Shown here: piece by piece, positions 6,638 through 13,452 of the stretch | Position numbering within the stretch: position 1 is the first letter of the stretch | How the letters are laid out: each line of letters opens with the position of its first letter | IMG/VR virus record: IMGVR_UViG_3300042938_002357 | Location: 1-49,078 of that record | Source: a virus | Strand: one strand, 5' to 3' | DNA: 49,078 nucleotides | Notes under the pieces: model-generated | What the model saw: the letters and a program-made list of their open reading frames with translations, nothing else | What the model was told of the DNA's origin: nothing | The model's database searches: none | Position numbers and translations under genes: made by a program

Positions 6638-6953
6638 TAAGTTCACTTTTATAAATTTTTCTAGATATCTCTTTTAAAAATAAAGCTGCTTGTAAAGGAG
6701 ATATATGGTTTATCAACCTTTTTTCTGCTATAAGTACTTTTGTTTCTGACCACTTAGGATATATAAAATGTATACATTCATGAAACATTGTTGGAATAAT
6801 ATCTTTTCTATAATCAAATTCTAAGAGATCGTCATAACACAACCCCATAACTCCTTTCATTTTTCTGATTGAAAAAAACTCAGGTTTTTTTGTGTTTACC
6901 AAATCTAAACAATTGTTGTATATTTTAGTAAGCTGTGTTTTCGTGAATTTCAT
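6609..6953 (-). CDS. Putative zinc metallopeptidase (HExxH)
   Basis: 114 residues from the ATG at 6953. An in-frame ATG at 6998 would add 15 residues and increase the overlap with the upstream gene from 29 to 74 bp; it has an AGGA close by, so this start is uncertain. The zinc-binding helix is H58-E59-C-I-H62, with E70 or E77 in KWSETKVLIAEK as candidate third ligand, as in small metzincin or gluzincin-like peptidases of SprT/M78 type. The substrate is unknown; phage enzymes of this size may process virion or host proteins. It is translated after the overlapping methyltransferase gene. Confidence 0.7.
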   Translation of the reverse strand: MKFTKTQLTKIYNNCLDLVNTKKPEFFSIRKMKGVMGLCYDDLLEFDYRKDIIPTMFHECIHFIYPKWSETKVLIAEKRLINHISPLQAALFLKEISRKIYKSELINEKDTLKS

Positions 6954-8031
6954 TTTTTTGTTTTTTCCATATCCAAATTGGTTCAACAAATATTCCATCT
7001 TTTCCTGATTTACTATTAATTCTCTTTGCCATTCTATAGTTTATATTTTCGATCTTATTACTATTTTCAAGAGTTGAAATAAAATCATTCATGGGATCGC
7101 ATATATTATTCACTGTATGATTACAATAAACATCACTTATATTTATTGCCATATGACCGTTTTGTTGTAAGATTTTCCAACAAGATTCTATTGTTGGAAA
7201 TAAAAAATTATTCAACCACTTATCAAGTTTCTTGTATCTTTGCCAAGACTGTGTTTTATCTTTTGAATATCTTTCTATTATAAAATACGGAGGACTTGTA
7301 AAAATAAAATCAGGACTATAATCAAGTTTTGAAACCGCTTCCTCTGCTGGTTCCATTATCATTTCTATTTGTTTTTTATATCCAAATGTTTCTATTTGTT
7401 TTGAATAACCATCGAATAACTCTTTGTTTGGGTCTATTCCTACATATTCTTCAACATTTTCACACGCCATTGCTCCTGATAATCTATCCCCCCACCCCGC
7501 GCTAAAATCTAATACTTTTTTTGCATTAAAATATTGATATAAACATTTTGCAGAAGATGGTCGAAATTGACTTGCTATATATTTTCGCATCGCAATACAT
7601 GTTCTTAGAGTATCTGATGTTACTTCTTTTACTTTTAAGGACCACAATCCGTTTAATAATGTAAAGAAGAATTTTTTATCATTCCATGTTCTGTAAGGAG
7701 ATGGTGAATTTATAGAATCACATTTATATCTTAAATCTTGATGATAATAATTTGAAGATTTGTTTCCTGTATTACATGAATCGATATACTTTCTACCAAT
7801 ATCCCATTTATAATCATATCTAGAAAATATATCACTTTCCTTTATCAAGGGAAGACAATTTAGCTTATTTAGACTATCAAAATCTTCTCTTGAATCATCT
7901 ATTTTTATATCTTTTTGAATATTTAAATTTCTGGTTTTAATCCAGATTTGTTCTTTTATTTCATCATCTGGTTTTGGAAACTTTGAAATTATATCTTTCC
8001 ATTCTATTTTTGTGTAGATTGTGGTCGTCAT
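6925..8031 (-). CDS. DNA methyltransferase, amino (N4-C or N6-A) type
   Basis: 368 residues. SAM-binding motif I is VLDFSAGWGDR (173-183) with an acidic continuation EYVGIDPN. Catalytic motif IV is TSPPYF (245-250), the (S/D/N)PP(Y/F) signature of exocyclic-amino DNA methyltransferases. A later segment, WKILQQNGHMAINISDV, corresponds to motif VI. Motif I precedes IV. The N-terminal 170 residues are not recognised and may carry target recognition. It probably modifies phage DNA to evade host restriction; no partner specificity subunit is seen. It is divergent from the nuclease gene at 8079 (47 bp apart) and overlaps the metallopeptidase gene downstream. Confidence 0.88.
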   Translation of the reverse strand: MTTTIYTKIEWKDIISKFPKPDDEIKEQIWIKTRNLNIQKDIKIDDSREDFDSLNKLNCLPLIKESDIFSRYDYKWDIGRKYIDSCNTGNKSSNYYHQDLRYKCDSINSPSPYRTWNDKKFFFTLLNGLWSLKVKEVTSDTLRTCIAMRKYIASQFRPSSAKCLYQYFNAKKVLDFSAGWGDRLSGAMACENVEEYVGIDPNKELFDGYSKQIETFGYKKQIEMIMEPAEEAVSKLDYSPDFIFTSPPYFIIERYSKDKTQSWQRYKKLDKWLNNFLFPTIESCWKILQQNGHMAINISDVYCNHTVNNICDPMNDFISTLENSNKIENINYRMAKRINSKSGKDGIFVEPIWIWKKQKNEIHENTAY

Positions 8032-8078
8032 TAAATTTAGTTATTGATTTTTTATATTAAAAATTATATTCTTTATAA

Positions 8079-8918
8079 ATGACAAAATCAATAAAAAGTT
8101 TTGATGATTTCATTTTTTTAAACGAAAAATTTAAAAGTATTAGGTTTTTCGAAAAAGATCACAAATATAAAATAAATGGAACTTTATCAAAATATTCAGT
8201 AACTTCTCTTTTAAAAAAATATTCATTAGAATTTGAATCGGAGAAAATAGCAAAAAATGTAGCATTCAAACAAAATAAAAAAATAGAGGATGTTTTGAAA
8301 GAGTGGGATTTTAAAAAGAATTTTTCATGTTTAAAAGGCACTGAATTCCATAAATATATAGAAAATTTTTTAAATAGAAAATTTGTTTCTATTGATGAAA
8401 ACGCATTTGAACTTTTTTTATTATCAGAAAAATGTAAAAATGTAGATCAAAAGAAAGAAGAATATATTCAAGTTTTCAAAAAAATGATAATCAACTTTTT
8501 GAATTTTTACAAATGGTATGATGAAAATTATTATTTTTTGAAGTCCGAATTTGTTGTTGGTGACGAAGAAAGCAATATTTGTGGAACAATAGACAATTTA
8601 TCATTTCATAAAAAAGAAAAAACTCTGGCTATACTAGACTACAAAACAAATAAAAATATAAAAAACGAAGGATTCAAAGGACAAAAAATGCTTAATGATC
8701 TTTCACACTTACAAGACTGTGAATTAGTAAAATACTCATTACAACTCCACATCTATAAACACATATTGGAAAAACATACAGGATTTCAGGTAAATAATTT
8801 ACATATTGTTTGGTTCCCTGAAGATAAGAATTATGAGATCATAACTCCACTTTGTTTAAACGAGGAAGCCAAAATGCTGATAAATAAAGAAATATTATTT
8901 AATGAAAATGTATCTTGA
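8079..8918 (+). CDS. PD-(D/E)XK nuclease, RecB/Cas4-like
   Basis: 279 residues. Active-site pattern: H91 (GTEFHKY), E157 (KSEFVVG), D172 (CGTIDNL), D187-x-K189 (AILDYKTN) and Q222-x3-Y226 (QLHIYKHI). This is the RecB-family order for DNA exonucleases and Cas4-like proteins; no iron-sulfur cysteine cluster is evident. The N-terminus reads SIKSFDDFIFLNEKF, like T4 capsid-targeting leaders, with a possible prohead-protease site after L14-N-E16. This suggests the nuclease might be packaged; that is inference. It is back to back with a DNA methyltransferase. A weak promoter (TTGATT at 8044, TATATT at 8065, 15-bp spacer) lies 8 nt before the ATG. Confidence 0.82.
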   Translation: MTKSIKSFDDFIFLNEKFKSIRFFEKDHKYKINGTLSKYSVTSLLKKYSLEFESEKIAKNVAFKQNKKIEDVLKEWDFKKNFSCLKGTEFHKYIENFLNRKFVSIDENAFELFLLSEKCKNVDQKKEEYIQVFKKMIINFLNFYKWYDENYYFLKSEFVVGDEESNICGTIDNLSFHKKEKTLAILDYKTNKNIKNEGFKGQKMLNDLSHLQDCELVKYSLQLHIYKHILEKHTGFQVNNLHIVWFPEDKNYEIITPLCLNEEAKMLINKEILFNENVS

Positions 8919-8947
8919 CAGAGTAAATATTATTACAAACTAAAATT

Positions 8948-9841
8948 ATGATAGATCCATTAACACAAAAATATTTAGAAATAGTCAATGAAGGCTGTGC
9001 TGATAAAGGCATTGTAAAAACAAATCTAAAAACAGGTTCTTCTGCTTTAGGTGATTTAAAGACTGCAAACGATCCAGAAGAAAATGTAACATTGAAAAAG
9101 CCAGTAAAAGGTGAACATAATTCAGATGATGATGATGGAGAATTAGAAAAATCTAAATCTTATAAAGATATGAAAGAAAACAAACAATTAAATCCGTTCG
9201 AAACTCTTTACAATAAGATATTATCAGAAGAAGATTCTTTTGGTTGGTCTATGGATAAAGACGAAGAAGAAGAAGAAGATGAAAACGAAGAGGCAACAGG
9301 AGAAGTTGATGATTTTGAATTATCAGACGAATCAGAATCCGATGAAATGGATGATGAAATGGATGATGAAAACAATTCTGACGAAGTATCATTTACTCTT
9401 GATAGGGAAACTGCTCAAAAGTTAATAGAAGTTCTTCAAACTGCTATTGGTGGCGAAGATGAAGATATGGGCGAAGATGAAGATATGGGCGAAGATGAAG
9501 ATATGGGCGAAGATGAAAACGAAGATATTTTTTCATCCGAAGATGAGGAAGATGAGGAAGATGAGGAAACCTTAACAAAGGAAGAAGTTGATGCTGAAAT
9601 CGTTGGTCATTCTTTAGTTGATCAAGAAAAGCTTTTAAAAGGAATGAACAATCCTAAAAACAATGAAGTTAAAGGATCACTTTCTGCAAAGAAAAAGAAA
9701 GCAAATGTTCCCCTTACAGGAAAAGGGTTCAAAGGGCAATTAAGTAAACATAAAGAATCAGCAGGAAAATCATTACAAGGTAAAAATAATAAAGTAAATG
9801 CAGTAAATGCAAAAAACAAGACACTTGTTGATAATAAGTAA
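8948..9841 (+). CDS. Highly acidic protein, possible prohead core or internal virion protein
   Basis: 297 residues. It begins MIDPLTQKYLEIVNEG. The middle (about residues 98-220) is dominated by Asp/Glu with tandem GEDEDM repeats, and the C-terminal 60 residues are strongly Lys-rich. An internal segment, NPFETLYNKILSEED, contains an L-S-E site fitting the gp21 cleavage rule. Acidic, helical, repetitive proteins with such sites are typical of T4-type head cores, but there is no sequence proof here. It is followed by a clear terminator (9871-9898). A late-like AGTAAATA (8922-8929) lies 18 nt upstream. Confidence 0.6.
   Translation: MIDPLTQKYLEIVNEGCADKGIVKTNLKTGSSALGDLKTANDPEENVTLKKPVKGEHNSDDDDGELEKSKSYKDMKENKQLNPFETLYNKILSEEDSFGWSMDKDEEEEEDENEEATGEVDDFELSDESESDEMDDEMDDENNSDEVSFTLDRETAQKLIEVLQTAIGGEDEDMGEDEDMGEDEDMGEDENEDIFSSEDEEDEEDEETLTKEEVDAEIVGHSLVDQEKLLKGMNNPKNNEVKGSLSAKKKKANVPLTGKGFKGQLSKHKESAGKSLQGKNNKVNAVNAKNKTLVDNK
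9452..9517 (+). repeat. 18-bp tandem repeats (3.7 copies) encoding GEDEDM
   Basis: Three exact copies of GGCGAAGATGAAGATATG (9452-9469, 9470-9487, 9488-9505) plus 12 bases of a fourth. Exact identity suggests a recent slippage expansion inside the acidic protein gene. Confidence 0.9.
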
Positions 9842-9870
9842 AATTAAATAAAAAAATAAAAAAATAAAAA

Positions 9871-9898
9871 ACTCCACCTGTTTAGGTGGAGTTTTTTT
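9871..9898 (+). terminator. Intrinsic terminator after the acidic-protein gene
   Basis: 9-bp GC-containing stem ACTCCACCT/AGGTGGAGT (9871-9879, 9884-9892) with GTTT loop followed by a run of T. A preceding A-run makes it potentially active on the reverse strand too. The late box for the next gene overlaps its T-run. Confidence 0.9.
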
Positions 9899-9905
9899 AT
9901 AAGTA
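9898..9905 (+). promoter_or_regulatory. Late-type box TATAAGTA 5 nt before the ATG at 9911
   Basis: One mismatch to TATAAATA, with the same exact 5-nt spacing to the start codon as three other genes. It immediately follows the terminator. Confidence 0.5.
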
Positions 9906-9910
9906 GATAT

Positions 9911-10261
9911 ATGAGTTTTAAACAATACATCGAGGAAAACAACCTTTTAAATTCTATAAAACCATTTAAAAAACATACACAAGCATTAAATAGAAATACA
10001 ATTGATCGTAATCATCTAAATTTTGTTCCTAGATCAGATAATGTAAAAAGATCACAACCTATTATTAAAAGATTTGAAGTAAATAAAAATTTAAAATTTT
10101 TACCAATTCCTTCCGAAGAAATAGCATCTGAGTTAGCTAATATTTTTGGATTAACAATAACTGATGATAAAAAGAATTTTAGTATGTCTTTAAAAAGAAC
10201 TGGTTTAAATTTAGTAAGATATAATAATAAATATTCTGTAATAAGAAAAAGAAAAAAATAA
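9911..10261 (+). CDS. Small basic protein of unknown function, capsid-targeting-like start
   Basis: 116 residues and rich in Lys, Arg and Asn. The start MSFKQYIEENNLL resembles T4 internal-protein leaders (MKTYQEFIAEA in IPs, from memory) and has I7-E-E9 fitting the L/I-x-E cleavage rule. The remainder is basic, ending in an RKRKK tail. A head-packaged DNA-associated protein is plausible but unproven. It is co-transcribed with the neck protein gene 1 nt downstream. Confidence 0.6.
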   Translation: MSFKQYIEENNLLNSIKPFKKHTQALNRNTIDRNHLNFVPRSDNVKRSQPIIKRFEVNKNLKFLPIPSEEIASELANIFGLTITDDKKNFSMSLKRTGLNLVRYNNKYSVIRKRKK

Positions 10262-10262
10262 A

Positions 10263-10889
10263 ATGGAATCTGTTAGATTTTTAAATAAGAAAGTAAATTT
10301 AAACGAAAGGAACAATTTTGACAATTGGAATCGTGAACAGATTCAAATGTATGGTCAAGATATTAAATTTTTTTCTAATTTAACAACACTTTCTTCTGTA
10401 GATTCTTTATATGGAGAAGATACTGTTAGTGGTTTTGGTGATGGTAAAAATCTAATAGTTTTACTAAATTTAAATAATGATAGTTATCTTTTATCTAAAT
10501 TTGGTATTGTAGCCGACAGTGATTTGAATGGTGTAATTCACCCAAAAATGTATGAAGAAGTTTTTGGAGAGGGAAATGAACCAAAAGCTGGAGATGTAGT
10601 GGAACTAGAAGAATTTGGTTCTGATAGAATACATTTCCCAAAAAGAGGAGCAACTGTATATGAATTAACAGAAGTTATAGACGAGTTTCAAATAAACCCA
10701 TTAGGAGGACACTATCTTTGGTTCTTCAAGGCTAGAAGGTACGAGTACAGCTATGAAACTGGAGGACCAGGTGCTGGACAAGGAAACACACAAAGAGACG
10801 ATAATGATGCCTTAGAAGAAGCTTCTGAACAGAATTTTGACTATTTGCAGAACCCATGCGCTAATGATAGCATCTATGGTGATTATTAA
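10263..10889 (+). CDS. 14: Head-tail neck protein, gp14-like
   Basis: 208 residues (T4 gp14 is 256). Landmarks agree with the gp14 neck family as I recall it: REQIQMYGQDIKFF, SLYGEDT near the N-terminus, a middle GDVVELEEFGSDRIHFPKRG, and YLWFFKARRYEYSYE. gp14 closes the filled head and forms the tail docking collar with gp13. The gene directly follows 9911..10261 with a 1-nt gap and shares a TTAA stop overlap with the convergent gene 10886..11140. Confidence 0.7.
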   Translation: MESVRFLNKKVNLNERNNFDNWNREQIQMYGQDIKFFSNLTTLSSVDSLYGEDTVSGFGDGKNLIVLLNLNNDSYLLSKFGIVADSDLNGVIHPKMYEEVFGEGNEPKAGDVVELEEFGSDRIHFPKRGATVYELTEVIDEFQINPLGGHYLWFFKARRYEYSYETGGPGAGQGNTQRDDNDALEEASEQNFDYLQNPCANDSIYGDY

Positions 10890-11140
10890 ATACTTTTAGA
10901 ATTCAAATCCTCTCCAAATAATCTTCTTTGTATTTGATCTTCGACACTAGATATATACTTTTTTATTTTAACAGGACTTAATTTAATACTTTCAAATTTT
11001 TTCTTTCTCTGTTCCGCCTCTTCCGCAATCATATTGATAGCTTCATATAAAGCTATCCATCGTGCATAATACAAGGCTTTGTCAAAAGAACTTTGAGTAT
11101 TATTTAAATTTATTTTATTTTTATTTTTTGTCTTCATCAT
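10886..11140 (-). CDS. Small helical protein, function unknown
   Basis: 84 residues (a second Met at position 2 gives an equally possible start). Highly charged and helical with Lys-rich ends; no motif recognised. It overlaps the 3' end of the upstream membrane zinc-ribbon gene by 20 bp, so it is probably translationally coupled to it. Its stop overlaps the stop of the convergent neck gene. Confidence 0.6.
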   Translation of the reverse strand: MMKTKNKNKINLNNTQSSFDKALYYARWIALYEAINMIAEEAEQRKKKFESIKLSPVKIKKYISSVEDQIQRRLFGEDLNSKSI

Positions 11141-11525
11141 CTTTTAAAAGTGAACTAATTTGTATAGTTTCATTCTGTTTAATAACAGAAAATTGCATTA
11201 TTACAGAATTTAATTTTTTACAAGAAACACATGTAAATTCTAATTTTTCATTTTGATCTGGTATAAATGTTAATATGTTTTTATCTGAGCAATATGCACA
11301 TTCTAAAATTGTTGATAGATTTTCTAATTTATCCAACTCTTTTTGCCTAGTTTTCTCTTTAAAAAAAGAAATTATAATTTTAACTATAACCGAATAAAGC
11401 ACGTATAATATCAAAAAAGAAAAAAGGAAAACATATAAAAAATGTCCACCCGACAACACAGAAACAAGACCAAACAAAGAAGAAAATAGTATATTTGATA
11501 CTAGAAACTTTAATATATTTTTCAT
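11121..11525 (-). CDS. Membrane protein with cytoplasmic zinc ribbon
   Basis: 134 residues. Two hydrophobic segments (about residues 8-26 and 29-54) form a membrane anchor, followed by a charged linker (KEKTRQKELDKLE) and a four-cysteine ribbon, C76-x2-C79 (CAYC) and C99-x2-C102 (CVSC). The family is not recognised; membrane-tethered zinc ribbons often bind protein or nucleic acid at the membrane. It has its own promoter, TTGACT-17-TATATT, ending 6 nt before the ATG. Confidence 0.7.
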   Translation of the reverse strand: MKNILKFLVSNILFSSLFGLVSVLSGGHFLYVFLFSFLILYVLYSVIVKIIISFFKEKTRQKELDKLENLSTILECAYCSDKNILTFIPDQNEKLEFTCVSCKKLNSVIMQFSVIKQNETIQISSLLKDDEDKK

Positions 11526-11531
11526 ATATTA

Positions 11532-11560
11532 AATATAGAAAAAATACATCTTAAAGTCAA
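11532..11560 (-). promoter_or_regulatory. Promoter TTGACT-17-TATATT of the gene at 11525
   Basis: On the reverse strand, -35 TTGACT (11555-11560), 17-bp spacer, -10 TATATT (11532-11537), then 6 nt to the ATG, predicting an essentially leaderless message. Confidence 0.6.
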
Positions 11561-11568
11561 TAAAAATT

Positions 11569-11973
11569 TTAATTTATTTTTGAGTCATCCAATACTTTAG
11601 ACCCCATCAATTTAATATGATCTAGTATTCTTTTTATATCTCTCAAATATTTTTTTAAATTAGCTTTTTGGTCTTTTGTTAATGTTTTATTGTTATTAAT
11701 ACAATAATTTATTTTTTGACCGATTTCATAAAAAACAGTATACCCACTTGTAAAGTCATCTATTATATTTTCTAATGGCCAAGGTATAGATCCTTTTATT
11801 GGTGGTTCTGGTAATCTTTCTCCACCAGGTCTGATATTTTGTTGATATGAATAGTTATAATCAGACTGATTTGATGTTACGAAATCTTTACGAGCAGGAG
11901 TTTCATATGCTGAATATGTTCTAATATTAGCAGAACCTCCTATCATTTCCTTAATGATTTCGTTTAATTTCAT
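11569..11973 (-). CDS. Unknown protein with short amphipathic N-terminus
   Basis: 134 residues. It starts MKLNEIIKEMIGGS, then a Tyr/Ser/Pro-rich, probably disordered middle (residues 18-65) and a helical C-terminal half (about residues 66-125). No catalytic motif is seen. Its ATG overlaps the TGA of the zinc-ribbon gene at 11970..12128 (ATGA), and a partial Shine-Dalgarno (TAGGA) precedes it, so translation is coupled. The N-terminus could be another short packaging tag; it lacks a clean L/I-x-E site, so this is weak. Confidence 0.6.
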   Translation of the reverse strand: MKLNEIIKEMIGGSANIRTYSAYETPARKDFVTSNQSDYNYSYQQNIRPGGERLPEPPIKGSIPWPLENIIDDFTSGYTVFYEIGQKINYCINNNKTLTKDQKANLKKYLRDIKRILDHIKLMGSKVLDDSKIN

Positions 11974-12128
11974 ACGTTTCCTACTTTAACAAGTTGATTA
12001 CATCTATGGCAAATCCATTTAATTTGACTGCCTTGTTGTTTACCATAAGCAGTTGCTCCGCAATAAAAACAACCAATTGGTTTATTGTTAACTTTATTAT
12101 AATCTATTTTTTGTTGTTTGTTGTCCAT
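11970..12128 (-). CDS. 52-residue zinc-ribbon protein
   Basis: ATG at 12128 to TGA at 11970. Two CxxC knuckles: C20-x2-C23 (GCFYCGA) and C40-x2-C43 (ICHRCNQ), spaced 16 residues, a compact zinc ribbon with basic, Gln-rich surroundings. It lies 8 nt after phoH on the same strand and overlaps the next gene by ATGA, so it is part of the phoH unit. Short ribbons of this kind can bind nucleic acid or modify transcription, but no family was identified. The preserved motif and the coupling are the reasons to call it. Confidence 0.72.
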   Translation of the reverse strand: MDNKQQKIDYNKVNNKPIGCFYCGATAYGKQQGSQIKWICHRCNQLVKVGNV

Positions 12129-12136
12129 TATATTAA

Positions 12137-12952
12137 TTACTTACCTTCTGACGGTTTCCAATCATATTTTTGTTGATCATTTGTTTGCAATTCTTTAAAT
12201 TTATGTGTAATATACTTACACAGTTCTGAACGAACAATATCATCTTCTGTTAATTCCATACAAAAAATACCATGTTCTTTTCCTTCCTCATTATCGAAAA
12301 GATCATATACTTTATTAAATCCAGATTTACCAACAGGTAAATCACTTTGTTCTGGATCTCCACATAGAAAAACTTTAGAAAATTCGCCTATACGACTCAT
12401 TATGGTGTGAATTTCTCTTTTTGAAAAATTTTGAATTTCATCAGCGCATACAAATTTTGCAGAAAAATGTAAACCTCTTGCGAAATTAATAGGGCATATT
12501 GTAATTCTATTGTCTTTTTGCAGTCTATCGACTTGTGATTTATTTAGTAGTTCAGAAAACTTATCATGAAACGGTGTTAGATAAACATTAAACTTGTCCA
12601 TAATATCACCTGGTAAGAATCCCAGTTTAGAATCAGAAGATTCTACAGCAGATCTAACTAACACTAAATCAGATATTCTTTTTTTATTTAAAAGTGTTAA
12701 ACCACAATACATTGCTAATGTTGTTTTGGATGTACCTGCTGGACCTTTTAATAATAAAACTTTAGTTTTTTTATCTAAAAACGTAGATATTATTTGTTTT
12801 TGTTTATCTGTCCAAGGCAAATCTTTAATTTGTAATTCATAATTTATTTTTTCCTTTTGGAACACATAAGGAGAATTATCAATTGATGTTTCTTGTTCAT
12901 GAACAGTTTCAAAAGAAACGTTCCCTGCTTTTTTAGTTTTTTTGGAACTCAT
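12137..12952 (-). CDS. phoH: PhoH-like P-loop ATPase
   Basis: 271 residues. Walker A GPAGTSKT (70-77), Walker B FVCADE (167-172), and a downstream sensor segment KVFLCGDPEQSDLP, all typical of the PhoH family (an SF1-helicase-like ATPase core). PhoH is widespread in marine and T4-like phages; its role is unsettled, with proposals including RNA-linked ATPase activity or phosphate-starvation response. The N-terminal 40 residues are a polar extension. It heads a unit with the zinc-ribbon gene and 11569..11973. Confidence 0.93.
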   Translation of the reverse strand: MSSKKTKKAGNVSFETVHEQETSIDNSPYVFQKEKINYELQIKDLPWTDKQKQIISTFLDKKTKVLLLKGPAGTSKTTLAMYCGLTLLNKKRISDLVLVRSAVESSDSKLGFLPGDIMDKFNVYLTPFHDKFSELLNKSQVDRLQKDNRITICPINFARGLHFSAKFVCADEIQNFSKREIHTIMSRIGEFSKVFLCGDPEQSDLPVGKSGFNKVYDLFDNEEGKEHGIFCMELTEDDIVRSELCKYITHKFKELQTNDQQKYDWKPSEGK

Positions 12953-13096
12953 TAAAAGTTTTCTAATATTTACATTATTTTCTTTTTTTACAATTTAAAA
13001 ATTAAAATTTTAATTTACGATATGATTTAAATTGTGCTTTTGTTTAATTTTGGCATATCTAAAATGATTTTTTATGTTTTTATACAATTTAATACA

Positions 13097-13399
13097 TTAC
13101 GCCCAATCGGAGCAAGCAGCTGCGCGAGGACTTCCGGTTTTTGCTGTTGAACAACGATGTCTTTTTTTGAACGATTTGGCTCGTTTAGAATTTCCTCCAC
13201 CAACTCTTACACCAGCTTGCCCCCAATGAATTCTTTTATAAGAACCATTAGGTTGCCTTGCACATTTAGTCCACTTCTTGCCCTTTCGATCACTAGATGC
13301 TTTCTTTGTTGGTCCTGTACATTTAGCAGCTTCCTCCAATAAAGAAGAAACCAAATTATCAAAATTTTCTGGTATCATATTAGTATTATTTACATTCAA
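13097..13399 (-). CDS. Small very basic protein, possible packaged DNA-binding protein
   Basis: 100 residues. The N-terminal 24 residues (NLVSSLLEEAAKC region) are acidic and helical with L20-L-E22 and L21-E-E23, fitting the gp21 cleavage rule. The rest is rich in Lys/Arg/Gly with cysteines at about positions 27, 46, 82 and 96, and segments CTGPTKKASSDRKGKKW and GQAGVRVGGG. It resembles a small conserved hypothetical family seen in large phages, recalled without a name. A tag plus a strongly basic mature part is the architecture of T4 internal head proteins. It is divergent from the sheath gene. Confidence 0.65.
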   Translation of the reverse strand: MNVNNTNMIPENFDNLVSSLLEEAAKCTGPTKKASSDRKGKKWTKCARQPNGSYKRIHWGQAGVRVGGGNSKRAKSFKKRHRCSTAKTGSPRAAACSDWA

Positions 13400-13432
13400 T
13401 TTTTATTTTTTTATAAATTGGTATTATTGAAA

Positions 13433-13440
13433 GATAAATA
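13433..13440 (+). promoter_or_regulatory. Late promoter box GATAAATA of the tail sheath gene
   Basis: 7 of 8 match to TATAAATA, 12 nt before the ATG at 13453. It is the first box of the 20-kb tail block. Confidence 0.6.
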
Positions 13441-13452
13441 TTTCTATAAAAT

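Noticed and set aside
6925-8918. Classical type II restriction-modification system
   Set aside because: The nuclease is of RecB/Cas4-like type rather than a known site-specific restriction enzyme; only the pairing is noted as a hypothesis.
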